A model generated the notes under the pieces. It was not told where the DNA came from and did not search any database. It saw only the letters and a list, made by a program, of their open reading frames with translations. DNA of 64,000 nucleotides from NCBI GenBank assembly GCA_945862165.1, contig CAMAXI010000007.1, positions 78,802 through 142,801 of the forward strand, given 5' to 3'. Shown here in pieces: positions 1 through 8,132 of this stretch. This DNA comes from Chryseobacterium gleum. Lineage in GTDB: Bacteria > Bacteroidota > Bacteroidia > Flavobacteriales_D > Crocinitomicaceae. The position numbers and the translations under genes were made by a program. Numbering within the stretch: position 1 is the first letter of the stretch; each line of letters begins with the position of its first letter.

Positions 1-2
1 TT

Positions 3-614
3 TCTATTATATTCAATAAACTGAAAATAAACACTTTTGATGTCTTGGAGGCTGCTGGTACAAAATGGAATTTCTTAAAATTCTTCCCTGGACTAGTTGG
101 TGGACATTGTATTGGAGTAGATCCCTATTATTTAACCCATAAAGCAGCGCAAGCTGGCTATATATCTAAAGTTATTACATCTGGTCGTTTTGTGAACGAT
201 TCCATGGGTGGCTACATTGCAAAACAAATTGTTAAAAAAATGATTGCCCAAGGTAAGCACATTCAAGATACGCGTGTATTAGTTATGGGAGCTACATTTA
301 AAGAAGATGTTACAGATATCCGAAATACAAAGGTGATTGATGTTGTAAAAGAGCTACAATCGTATCAAGTAACCGTTGATTTAGTAGATCCACATGCTTC
401 TTCTAAAGAAATGGAACATGAATATGGAATTGGATTACATGAGCAACCTGAAGGGTTATATGATTCTATTATTGTAGCTGTCAACCATAAGGATTATATG
501 GGTTTAACAGAAGCATATTTTAAGTCTTTATTGATCGATGGTAAAGGTACTTTTGCAGATATCAAAGGGATTTATAGAGGTAAAATAAAAGAATTAGAAT
601 ACTGGAGTTTATAA
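3..614 (+). CDS. UDP-sugar (UDP-HexNAc/uronate type) dehydrogenase, 5'-truncated by window edge
   Basis: The frame is open to the first base, so this is the C-terminal 203 residues of a longer protein (family about 420-430 aa). It carries GGHCIGVDPYYL, whose Cys is the catalytic thiol of the UDP-glucose/UDP-ManNAc/UDP-GalNAc dehydrogenase family, followed by a UDP-binding domain with RVLVMGATFKEDVTDIRNTK. The protein oxidises the C6 of a UDP-sugar to a uronate in two NAD-dependent steps, in the cytoplasm, for capsule or O-antigen synthesis. The GVDPYYL form resembles TviB/WbpO/WbpA rather than UDP-glucose dehydrogenase; the exact substrate cannot be told. It lies 17 nt upstream of rfbB, so is probably co-transcribed with it. 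Confidence 0.9.
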   Translation, partial: SIIFNKLKINTFDVLEAAGTKWNFLKFFPGLVGGHCIGVDPYYLTHKAAQAGYISKVITSGRFVNDSMGGYIAKQIVKKMIAQGKHIQDTRVLVMGATFKEDVTDIRNTKVIDVVKELQSYQVTVDLVDPHASSKEMEHEYGIGLHEQPEGLYDSIIVAVNHKDYMGLTEAYFKSLLIDGKGTFADIKGIYRGKIKELEYWSL

Positions 615-631
615 AAAATAATTATCAGAAA

Positions 632-1678
632 ATGAATATATTAGTTACGGGAGGAGCTGGATTTATCGGATCACATGTTGTGCGTTTATTTGTAAATAAA
701 TATCCGGAACATACCATTGTTAATTTTGATAAATTGACTTATGCAGGTAATCTTTCTAACTTGAAAGATTTAGCAGGTAAAACAAATTATCATTTTGTAA
801 AGGGAGATATTTGCTCCCAAGCAGATGTTAAAGCGGTATTTGAAAAATATCAAATTACAGATGTAATTCATTTGGCAGCAGAATCGCACGTAGATAGATC
901 GATTGAAGGTCCTATGGAGTTTGCTATGACGAACGTTATAGGTACATTAAATCTATTAAACGAGGCCAAAGCATATTGGAATTTGACTGAAAAACATACG
1001 TTTCATCATGTTTCAACGGATGAGGTTTATGGTTCATTAGGTGCTGAAGGATTATTTACAGAAACAACTTCCTACGATCCTAGAAGTCCTTATTCTGCGT
1101 CTAAAGCTTCCTCTGATCATTTTGTAAATGCTTTTTTCCATACGTACAATTTCCCGGTGAAAATGAGTAATTGTTCCAATAATTATGGAAGTCATCATTT
1201 TCCTGAAAAATTGATTCCTTTAATGATTCAAAATATTTTGAATATGAAACCTTTACCGGTATACGGAAAAGGAGAAAATATTCGTGATTGGTTGTGGGTG
1301 GAAGACCATGCACGTGCGATTGAAACGATTTTCTTTCAAGGGACATACGGAGAATCTTACAATGTAGGAGGTTTAAATGAATGGAAAAACATTGATTTAG
1401 TACATTATTTGTGTAAGATGTTAGACGAAAAATTAAAGCGTGAACCAGGAACTTCTGCAAGTTTAATCTCGTATGTTACTGATCGCTCTGGACATGATAT
1501 GCGTTACGCTATCGATGCTTCAAAACTGGAAAAAGAATTAGGTTGGACACCTTCTATTACCTTTGAAGAAGGATTGGATAAAACAGTTGATTGGTATTTA
1601 GCTAATGAAGAATGGGTGAAGGAAGTAACGAGTGGAGATTATCAAAAGTATTATTCAGACATGTATTCTAATAGATAA
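632..1678 (+). CDS. rfbB: dTDP-glucose 4,6-dehydratase
   Basis: A 348-residue extended short-chain dehydrogenase. The Rossmann motif GGAGFIG is at residues 7-13, STDEVYG in the middle, and the catalytic YxxxK pair is Y154/K158 (PYSASK). It converts dTDP-glucose to dTDP-4-keto-6-deoxyglucose, the second step to dTDP-L-rhamnose and other deoxysugars. The start ATG follows the dehydrogenase stop by 17 nt and the CpsB-type phosphatase begins 2 nt after its stop, giving a polysaccharide operon. The 3,5-epimerase rfbC is also in this window but 30 kb away; rfbA and rfbD are not seen here. Confidence 0.96.
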   Translation: MNILVTGGAGFIGSHVVRLFVNKYPEHTIVNFDKLTYAGNLSNLKDLAGKTNYHFVKGDICSQADVKAVFEKYQITDVIHLAAESHVDRSIEGPMEFAMTNVIGTLNLLNEAKAYWNLTEKHTFHHVSTDEVYGSLGAEGLFTETTSYDPRSPYSASKASSDHFVNAFFHTYNFPVKMSNCSNNYGSHHFPEKLIPLMIQNILNMKPLPVYGKGENIRDWLWVEDHARAIETIFFQGTYGESYNVGGLNEWKNIDLVHYLCKMLDEKLKREPGTSASLISYVTDRSGHDMRYAIDASKLEKELGWTPSITFEEGLDKTVDWYLANEEWVKEVTSGDYQKYYSDMYSNR

Positions 1679-1680
1679 TT

Positions 1681-2433
1681 ATGGGACTCTTCTCTATATT
1701 TTCAAAAAAAAAGCCAGCAATTCAATTACCTCCATTTGATTTTTCAACGATTGGAGTAGATATGCATAGTCATTTATTACACGGAATTGATGATGGTGCA
1801 GCTACATTGGATCATAGTATTGGTATGATTTTGAAATTTAAAGAGTTGGGGTATAAAAAACTGATTGCTACCCCGCATATCATGATGGATTGCTATCAGA
1901 ATACGCCTGAAATAATTGCTGCAAAACACGCAGAGGTGAAAGCAGAATTAGAAAGACTAAATATTGATATTGAATTTGAAGCCGCTGCTGAAAATTTTTA
2001 TGAGGAGGCATTAACAGAATCTATCAAAGAAAAACGCGCGGTTACATTTAATGGTAATTACCTATTGTTTGAGTTTTCATTTTTTAGTGAACCTGCTCAA
2101 ATAGATCAGTTAATTTTTGATATGTCTGTAAATGGTTATATTCCTGTTTTAGCGCATTACGAACGTTATCCCTATTATTTTAAAAATCCAGCAAAAATAG
2201 AGGAATACAGAAGCAAAGGAGTACAGATACAAGTCAATTTACTTTCTATTGTTGGGCATTATGGTCCAGACGTGATGGAACAAGCACATTATTTAATTGA
2301 TAATCAATTAGTCGATTTTGTTTCTTTAGATTGTCATCGTATTGAACATCTTGAGATTTTAGAAAGATGTGCATCCCATCCTTATTTTCATAAGTTGGCG
2401 GATCTTAATTTGAAAAATAAAGCATTGCTATAA
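1681..2433 (+). CDS. CpsB/YwqE-type protein-tyrosine phosphatase (PHP family)
   Basis: A 250-residue PHP-fold metal-dependent phosphatase. The metal-binding DMHSHLLHGIDDGA block is at residues 27-40, with later histidines in ATPHIM, LAHYERY and LDCHRIEH. Members of this family dephosphorylate the Tyr-rich tail of the BY-kinase that controls capsule polymer export. The short basic N-terminus (SKKKPA) precedes the domain. It is last in the operon behind rfbB and ahead of a terminator. The likely substrate is the Wzc-like kinase at 32125-34566, which has a 13-Tyr tail (inference from family pairing). Confidence 0.9.
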   Translation: MGLFSIFSKKKPAIQLPPFDFSTIGVDMHSHLLHGIDDGAATLDHSIGMILKFKELGYKKLIATPHIMMDCYQNTPEIIAAKHAEVKAELERLNIDIEFEAAAENFYEEALTESIKEKRAVTFNGNYLLFEFSFFSEPAQIDQLIFDMSVNGYIPVLAHYERYPYYFKNPAKIEEYRSKGVQIQVNLLSIVGHYGPDVMEQAHYLIDNQLVDFVSLDCHRIEHLEILERCASHPYFHKLADLNLKNKALL

Positions 2434-2440
2434 AACAAAA

Positions 2441-2470
2441 AATCCTGCTAATTTAATTTAGCAGGATTTT
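2441..2470. terminator. Bidirectional intrinsic terminator
   Basis: An 11-bp perfect stem (AATCCTGCTAA with TTAGCAGGATT), 6-nt loop, followed by a T run on the plus strand and preceded by an A run that serves the minus strand. It lies between the convergent cpsB-type gene and glyQS. Confidence 0.85.
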
Positions 2471-2486
2471 TTCGTTTATACTTGAA

Positions 2487-4028
2487 TTATAAATTTCGTA
2501 ATAAATTTCGCAAGTTTACTTTTTGATCAATTAAAGTATGTAATTCTGAAATTGTGATACGTACTTGTTGCATTGTGTCTCGGTCTCTCACAGTTACTGT
2601 GTTATTTTCCATTGTTTCATGGTCCACCATCACGCAGAAAGGAGTACCAATTGCATCTTGACGACGGTAACGTTTTCCGGGGGAATCTTTTTCATCGTAT
2701 TGGCATTGGAAATCATATTTTAATGTATCGAAGATTTCACGTGCTTTTTCTGGTAATCCATCTTTACGTGTCAAAGGCATAATAGCAACTTTGTATGGTG
2801 CTAATGCAGCAGGTAAAGAAAGAACTACTCGTTCAGAGCCATCTTCTAGTTTTTCGGTGTTTAAGGAATTACTCATTACCGCTAAAAACATACGGTCTAG
2901 TCCAACAGATGTTTCAACTACATACGGAACATAACTTTCATTTAATTCAGGGTCAAAGAATTGTAATTTTTTACCAGAAAATTCTTCATGTTGTTTTAAA
3001 TCGAAGTCTGTACGAGAATGTATCCCTTCTAATTCTTTGAATCCCATTGGGAAATCAAATTCAATATCACACGCTGCATTTGCATAATGCGCTAATTTAA
3101 TATGGTCATGTAAACGGTAAGCTTCATCCCCTAATCCAAGTGCTTTATGCCATTTTACACGTGCTTCTTTCCAGTATTCGTACCATTTCATTTCTTCTCC
3201 TGGGCGTACAAAAAATTGCATTTCCATTTGTTCGAATTCACGCATACGGAAAATGAACTGACGTGCAACGATTTCATTACGGAATGCTTTACCAATTTGA
3301 GCGATCCCAAAAGGAATTTTCATTCTTCCAGATTTTTGTACGTTCAAGAAATTCACAAAAATTCCTTGTGCAGTTTCTGGTCGTAAATAAATAGTAGCAG
3401 CATCTCCAGCAACGGAACCTAATTCTGTCGAGAACATCAAATTGAATTGACGAACTTCCGTCCAGTTTTTAGAACCGCTTATTGGACATACTATTTCTAA
3501 GTCTATGATTAATTGTTGCACCCCTTCTAAATCATTGTTTTCTAAAGTCGTACGCATACGATCTTCAATCTCCGTAATTTTTTGAGCATTTCGCAACACA
3601 TTTGGATTTGTCGCAATAAATTGTGCCTTATCAAATGCATCACCAAATTTTTTAGAAGATTTTTCAACTTCTTTGTTAATTTTTTGACGAATTTTCTCCA
3701 TGTGTTCCTCGATCAATACGTCTGCACGGTATCTTTTTTTAGAATCCTTATTGTCAATCAATGGATCATTAAAAGCATCTACGTGACCAGAAGCTTTCCA
3801 AGTTGTTGGATGCATAAAAATAGCAGAGTCAATACCCACAATGTTTTCGTGCATTTGGGTCATCGATTTCCACCAATATGTTTTTAGATTATTTTTTAAT
3901 TCAGAACCCAATTGACCATAGTCATACGTTGCTGCTAATCCATCATATATTTCAGAGGATGGGAATACGTATCCATACTCTTTTGCGTGGGAAATAACTT
4001 CCTTTAATTTGTCTTCTTTTTGTTCCAT
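2487..4028 (-). CDS. glyQS: Glycyl-tRNA synthetase (single-chain, class II)
   Basis: A 513-residue enzyme of the homodimeric, eukaryote/archaea-like glycyl-tRNA synthetase type rather than the alpha2-beta2 type. Visible are the N-terminal PSSEIYDGLAATYDYGQLG, class II motif 2 around FRNEIVARQFIFRMREFEQME, motif 3 GLDRMFLAV, and a C-terminal anticodon-binding domain starting near LAPYKVAIMPL. It charges tRNA-Gly in the cytoplasm. The start is the first ATG; a TAnnTTTG box lies just upstream. The gene stands alone, convergent to the polysaccharide operon. Confidence 0.97.
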   Translation of the reverse strand: MEQKEDKLKEVISHAKEYGYVFPSSEIYDGLAATYDYGQLGSELKNNLKTYWWKSMTQMHENIVGIDSAIFMHPTTWKASGHVDAFNDPLIDNKDSKKRYRADVLIEEHMEKIRQKINKEVEKSSKKFGDAFDKAQFIATNPNVLRNAQKITEIEDRMRTTLENNDLEGVQQLIIDLEIVCPISGSKNWTEVRQFNLMFSTELGSVAGDAATIYLRPETAQGIFVNFLNVQKSGRMKIPFGIAQIGKAFRNEIVARQFIFRMREFEQMEMQFFVRPGEEMKWYEYWKEARVKWHKALGLGDEAYRLHDHIKLAHYANAACDIEFDFPMGFKELEGIHSRTDFDLKQHEEFSGKKLQFFDPELNESYVPYVVETSVGLDRMFLAVMSNSLNTEKLEDGSERVVLSLPAALAPYKVAIMPLTRKDGLPEKAREIFDTLKYDFQCQYDEKDSPGKRYRRQDAIGTPFCVMVDHETMENNTVTVRDRDTMQQVRITISELHTLIDQKVNLRNLLRNL

Positions 4029-4032
4029 AATA

Positions 4033-4040
4033 CAAAAGTA
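4033..4040 (-). promoter_or_regulatory. Bacteroidota -7 box for glyQS
   Basis: TACTTTTG on the minus strand matches TAnnTTTG and lies 4 nt upstream of the ATG, which would give a nearly leaderless transcript. No clear TTG -33 element. Confidence 0.4.
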
Positions 4041-4111
4041 AAAGAAGTACGAAAACTAATGTGTCTTAAAAGTTAATTTTCTTCAAAAAAAGCCAACAAG
4101 ATTGAACTTAC

Positions 4112-4142
4112 AAACCAAGTCCTGAATTAATTATTAAATTTG
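4112..4142 (+). promoter_or_regulatory. Bacteroidota promoter for the FKBP gene
   Basis: TTG at 4112-4114, a 20-nt spacer and TAAATTTG at 4135-4142, 20 nt before the ATG. Both elements and the spacing match the Bacteroidota primary sigma-factor consensus. Confidence 0.7.
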
Positions 4143-4162
4143 TTGGGAATAAATTAAAAATT

Positions 4163-4888
4163 ATGAAAAAAATTATCTTAAGTGCTTCAGCTGTATTACT
4201 TTCTTTAACAACGATGGCACAAGCACCAGCAACAAAAGCATCGAACAAAAAAGGAGATGTAGCACAAGGTATTCAGTTGAATAATGAATTAGATAGTGTA
4301 TCTTATTTAATTGGTAGAATATTAGGAGAAAATGTATTGCGTGATTTATCCAATGCGAATAAAGAATTGGTCATTAAAGGACTTTCAGATCGTTTGAAAG
4401 ATAATCCGAGTATCTGTAATGATCCGCAAAACAAAATTATCAGTGCATACTTTCAAAAAGCGGAAGCTGAAAAAAAAGCGATCCTTGCAAAAGAAGGAAT
4501 GAAAGCGCGTGAAGAAGGAATTGTTTTCTTGAACGCGAATAAAACAAAAACAAATATTCAATCTACACCAAGTGGATTACAGTATGAAGTAGTTGTTTTA
4601 GGTAAAGGAGAAAAGCCGAAAGCTACCGACCAAGTAACTGTTCATTATCACGGTACAACTACCGAAGGTAAAGTGTTTGATAGTTCTGTAGATCGAGGAG
4701 AGCCAGCAACTTTTGGATTAAACCAAGTAATTAAAGGATGGACAGAAGGTTTACAGTTAATGCCAGTAGGTTCCAAATTTAAATTTTATATACCGCAAGA
4801 ATTAGCGTATGGTGAACAATCTCCTTCTCCAGCTATAAAACCTTATTCTGTTTTGATTTTTGAAGTAGAGTTATTGAAAATTAATTAA
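4163..4888 (+). CDS. Secreted FKBP-type peptidyl-prolyl isomerase (FkpA/Mip-like)
   Basis: A 241-residue protein with a signal peptide (MKKIILSASAVLLSLTTMAQA), an N-terminal helical FKBP_N region (about 35-125, with KAEAEKKAILAKEGMKAREEG) and a C-terminal FKBP domain (about 135-240: VTVHYHGTTTEGKVFDSS, GWTEGLQLMPVGSKFKFYIP, AYGEQ). It should catalyse prolyl cis-trans isomerisation in periplasmic protein folding. It has its own promoter and lies 2 nt ahead of a cyclophilin-FKBP fusion gene, so two extracytoplasmic prolyl isomerases are co-expressed. Confidence 0.93.
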   Translation: MKKIILSASAVLLSLTTMAQAPATKASNKKGDVAQGIQLNNELDSVSYLIGRILGENVLRDLSNANKELVIKGLSDRLKDNPSICNDPQNKIISAYFQKAEAEKKAILAKEGMKAREEGIVFLNANKTKTNIQSTPSGLQYEVVVLGKGEKPKATDQVTVHYHGTTTEGKVFDSSVDRGEPATFGLNQVIKGWTEGLQLMPVGSKFKFYIPQELAYGEQSPSPAIKPYSVLIFEVELLKIN

Positions 4889-4890
4889 TT

Positions 4891-5937
4891 ATGAAGTTTT
4901 TAGCATTACTATTTTTTTGTGTAAGTTCTACTATTACTGTTTTTTCACAACAATTAGCGGATGGTTTATACGCAAAGCTTGAAACAAGCAAGGGCGAAAT
5001 ACTACTTAAATTAGAACCTGAAAAAGCACCTCTAACAGTTGCTAACTTTGTTGGTTTAGCAGAAGGTAATTATCAATTTGCTGGTAAAAGTTTTACAAAA
5101 CCTTTTTACGATAGTTTGAAATTTCACCGTGTGATCGCAAATTTTATGATACAAGGTGGATGTCCTTTGGGAACAGGAAGTGGAGATCCAGGATATAAGT
5201 TCTACGATGAGTTTGATTCGTCACTAAAACACGATGGCCCCGGTGTACTTTCGATGGCTAATTCTGGACCAAATACAAATGGGAGTCAATTTTTTATTAC
5301 CCATGTTGCAACTCCATGGTTAGATAATAAACACGCTATTTTCGGACATGTGGTGGAAGGACAAGAAGTAGTAAATAAAATTGCACAAAATGATGTCATT
5401 CTACATGTTAAAATTTTGCGGATTGGAGGTAAATACCAAAAATATAACCCCTTGACTGCTTTAGTAGAAAAACGTAAAGACCATACGCAGATAGTGTTAG
5501 ATTCAGCCAAACGTAGTTTCCCAAATGCGAAACAATCTGTTACAGGATTAACCTATGTTTTAGAGACTAAAATGAATGGGTTAACTCCAAAAGCGGGAGA
5601 TACTTTAACGGTTCATTATACAGGTTATCTATTATCTGGAAAAAAATTCGAGTCCTCCCGAGATGGTGAAGCAACCCCTATTACTTTTGTTTACAAAACA
5701 CAAGGGATGATTCCTGGTTTTGATGAAGCAGTAGGTATGTTGGTGAAAGGAGGAAAAGGACGTTTTTATTTACCTTATTATTTAGCATACGATCACCGTC
5801 AAGCAGGTTCAATAAATGCTTATTCTGATTTAATTTTTGACTTGGAGTTAGTGAATATTAAAGCAGCCACTCAAGTAACATCCGATTCTAAAAAATGGTA
5901 TCAAAAAATATTTTCTTGTCGTTCAAAACAATCCTAA
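4891..5937 (+). CDS. Exported cyclophilin-FKBP fusion prolyl isomerase
   Basis: A 348-residue protein combining both unrelated prolyl-isomerase folds. A signal peptide (cleavage likely after VFSQ) is followed by a cyclophilin domain (about 25-180: FHRVIANFMIQGG, NTNGSQFFITHVATPWLDNKHAIFG) and an FKBP domain (about 215-330: DTLTVHYTGYLLSGKKFESS, GMIPGFDEAVGMLVKGGKGRFYLP). The cyclophilin catalytic Arg (FHRV) and the SQFFIT block are intact. Dual-family isomerases are known from some bacteria and protists. The 3' end overlaps the next gene by 43 nt. Confidence 0.93.
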   Translation: MKFLALLFFCVSSTITVFSQQLADGLYAKLETSKGEILLKLEPEKAPLTVANFVGLAEGNYQFAGKSFTKPFYDSLKFHRVIANFMIQGGCPLGTGSGDPGYKFYDEFDSSLKHDGPGVLSMANSGPNTNGSQFFITHVATPWLDNKHAIFGHVVEGQEVVNKIAQNDVILHVKILRIGGKYQKYNPLTALVEKRKDHTQIVLDSAKRSFPNAKQSVTGLTYVLETKMNGLTPKAGDTLTVHYTGYLLSGKKFESSRDGEATPITFVYKTQGMIPGFDEAVGMLVKGGKGRFYLPYYLAYDHRQAGSINAYSDLIFDLELVNIKAATQVTSDSKKWYQKIFSCRSKQS

Positions 5938-7355
5938 TTGTAGGACTTTTTTTTCGTGTTTTAACTGCTGTTTTTTCGGAAGGGTATGGAATGCATGATG
6001 ATCATTTTTTGACCATCGAAGCTTCTTCTTCTTGGGCAAATAATTATGATTATAATCACTGGTTGCCTTGGACTGAAGGAAGTACAGGAAAACCGGAAGG
6101 ACATAGTTTCACTTATGTTGGATTAAATTACTTGTTTTTTGCAAGTTGTAAATTCATAGGTATAAATGACCCTAAAATCTTAATGGTAATCAATCGATTA
6201 CTCCATGCACTATTATCCATTTTAGTAGTTTATTTTGGGGTTAAAATCACTGAAAAAGTATCTAATAGAAAAAATGCAATTACAGTTGGATGGATTTTGT
6301 CTTTGTTGTGGTTACTCCCTTTTATGTCGGTGCGAAATTTAGTAGAAATGGTTTCTATTCCATTTTTGATGTGGGGCATGTGGTTACTATTGAAAGCAGA
6401 AAATAGCCGGAAACTATTTTTTTATGCTGGGTTATTAATTGGTTTTGCAATTTCGTTTCGTTTTCAAGTGGCAATTTTTACGGTAGGTGTTGCCGGGTAT
6501 TATTTGTTTAGGCGTCAGTTTACGGCATTTTTCTATTTTAGTTTAGGAAATATAGTATCTTTTTGTTTGACGCAAGGACCAGTAGATTTTTATGTTTGGG
6601 GGTACCCTTTTGCGGAATTTATTGGGTATGTTGAATATAATTTGCATCAGGGTACGCAGTATTTGCCTAACACCAATTATTTCATGTATTTCTATGTTTT
6701 GTTTGGTGTATTGCTATTTCCTTTTGGATTATTGATCGGTACTGGCTTTTTTAGAAGTGCTAAAAAACAACTATTTTTATTTGTACCAACCGCTGCTTTT
6801 ATTGTATTTCATACCCTATATCCAAATCGGCAAGAGCGGTTTATCTTGTCTATTTTACCGTTCTTCATCATTTTAGGAGTGATTGGTTTTGAATCGTTGA
6901 AAGAACGCGCTTTTTGGAATAAGGCTTGGAATTTCTCCTGGAAGTTTTTTTGGATCTTAAATATTCCTTTATTATTGTTTTTTACGTTTGCTTCGACTAA
7001 AAAATCTAGAATAGATGCTATGTATGCTTTGTATGGGACAGAAAAAAATAATCCAAAAATATTAATGGAGGGTTCTGGTGATGCAGCTACTTCTCAAATG
7101 CCTAAATTTTATGCCAATAAATGGTATGCTAGTTTTAAAGATGTAGCGGTATTAACGAATGATTCTACTTTTAAAGCAGATTATATTTTCTTTAGTGGAA
7201 AAGGCGGATTGCAGGAGCGTGTTTCATATTATAAAAAACAATATCCTCATTTACATTTGTATAAGGTTTGTTCTCCAAGTACGATTGATCAAATTGTACA
7301 TGATTTAAATCCTCGAAATGTGAATGAATATATTGAGGTTTGGAAAGTAAAATAA
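5895..7355 (+). CDS. Polytopic mannosyltransferase-like protein (GT22/PIG-B-type)
   Basis: A 486-residue membrane protein with about 10 hydrophobic segments. The N-terminal acidic loop (EGYGMHDDHFLTIEAS) and the PNRQERFILSILPF motif late in the protein resemble the GT22 family of dolichyl/polyprenyl-phosphate-mannose-dependent glycosyltransferases (Alg9, PIG-B), where an acidic first loop and an HKExRF-like motif are typical. It probably transfers a sugar to a lipid or glycan on the outer face of the inner membrane. The ATG at 5895 lies inside the upstream isomerase gene in another frame; no later in-frame ATG would keep the first segment. Confidence 0.72.
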   Translation: MVSKNIFLSFKTILIVGLFFRVLTAVFSEGYGMHDDHFLTIEASSSWANNYDYNHWLPWTEGSTGKPEGHSFTYVGLNYLFFASCKFIGINDPKILMVINRLLHALLSILVVYFGVKITEKVSNRKNAITVGWILSLLWLLPFMSVRNLVEMVSIPFLMWGMWLLLKAENSRKLFFYAGLLIGFAISFRFQVAIFTVGVAGYYLFRRQFTAFFYFSLGNIVSFCLTQGPVDFYVWGYPFAEFIGYVEYNLHQGTQYLPNTNYFMYFYVLFGVLLFPFGLLIGTGFFRSAKKQLFLFVPTAAFIVFHTLYPNRQERFILSILPFFIILGVIGFESLKERAFWNKAWNFSWKFFWILNIPLLLFFTFASTKKSRIDAMYALYGTEKNNPKILMEGSGDAATSQMPKFYANKWYASFKDVAVLTNDSTFKADYIFFSGKGGLQERVSYYKKQYPHLHLYKVCSPSTIDQIVHDLNPRNVNEYIEVWKVK

Positions 7356-7356
7356 T

Positions 7357-8079
7357 TTATTTTACCGTTTCAAAAACAGCTTTAAAATCTTCTTCATTTC
7401 CAAACCATGTATTGGCTTTTAATCCAATATTTCTAGCGCGTTCGGGTTGCTTAACACTTTTCAACCCTTCAATGGTTTGAATAACCGCTGTTTTTAGAAA
7501 TTCTTTCTCCTTTTCAGTGAAATAATCCAGATTAGTTAGACGCTCCAAAGAATTTTGATTTTCGTTCCAAACAATCATCGCTCCAGGAAGATCTTTTGTG
7601 TGTTTTTTTAAAGCACCGTCCATGAGTATAACCGAAATGTCATCTGCATATAAAGATTTTAATTTCGTGTTGAATTCTAGCGCTTTTTTATAATTCTTAT
7701 CTTTAAATTCCTCTAGGATATACTCAATTAAAGTTTCTTTCATTTCAAGATAAAATTCTACTTCCTTATCGTACACTTCTTTTGTAATGTCTTTCTGAAT
7801 ACATTTTGCTAAGCATACTATGCTTTGTTCATAGGCGTCCTTGTATTTTGACTCTTTATTCTTTTGCTGAGAGATTTTAAATAAGGCTTTAGAAAGATAA
7901 ACGTATGGTATAGCATCGTTTTTTGTTTCAGGTTTTAAGGCATATTTCTGTGCTTTATCGACCAATTTTTTATAATCGTTTCCTACATATAAAGTGAATA
8001 AATCGCTATATAAAGGAGGTTGCGCTTTAAGCAGATTAAAAGAAAATAGAATAAATACTAGTACTATTGCTTTTTGCAT
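7357..8079 (-). CDS. Exported protein of unknown function, TPR-like
   Basis: A 240-residue protein with a signal peptide (MQKAIVLVFILFSFNLLKAQ), then an all-helical, Lys/Glu-rich body with loosely repeated A-x-x-Y/F helix pairs suggesting degenerate TPRs. I do not recognise a named family. It stands alone, convergent to the mannosyltransferase gene (1 nt between stops) and preceded by a well-formed Bacteroidota promoter. Probably periplasmic. Confidence 0.7.
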   Translation of the reverse strand: MQKAIVLVFILFSFNLLKAQPPLYSDLFTLYVGNDYKKLVDKAQKYALKPETKNDAIPYVYLSKALFKISQQKNKESKYKDAYEQSIVCLAKCIQKDITKEVYDKEVEFYLEMKETLIEYILEEFKDKNYKKALEFNTKLKSLYADDISVILMDGALKKHTKDLPGAMIVWNENQNSLERLTNLDYFTEKEKEFLKTAVIQTIEGLKSVKQPERARNIGLKANTWFGNEEDFKAVFETVK

Positions 8080-8099
8080 CGTTTTTGATTTTTAGATTT

Positions 8100-8128
8100 C
8101 AAAATTACCCAAGACAATTAAATTGCAA
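8100..8128 (-). promoter_or_regulatory. Bacteroidota promoter for the exported TPR-like gene
   Basis: Read on the minus strand: TTG (8128-8126), an 18-nt spacer and TAATTTTG (8107-8100), about 20 nt before the ATG at 8079. It sits just after the mutB stop, so the gene can be expressed independently of mutAB. Confidence 0.65.
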
Positions 8129-8132
8129 TAAT

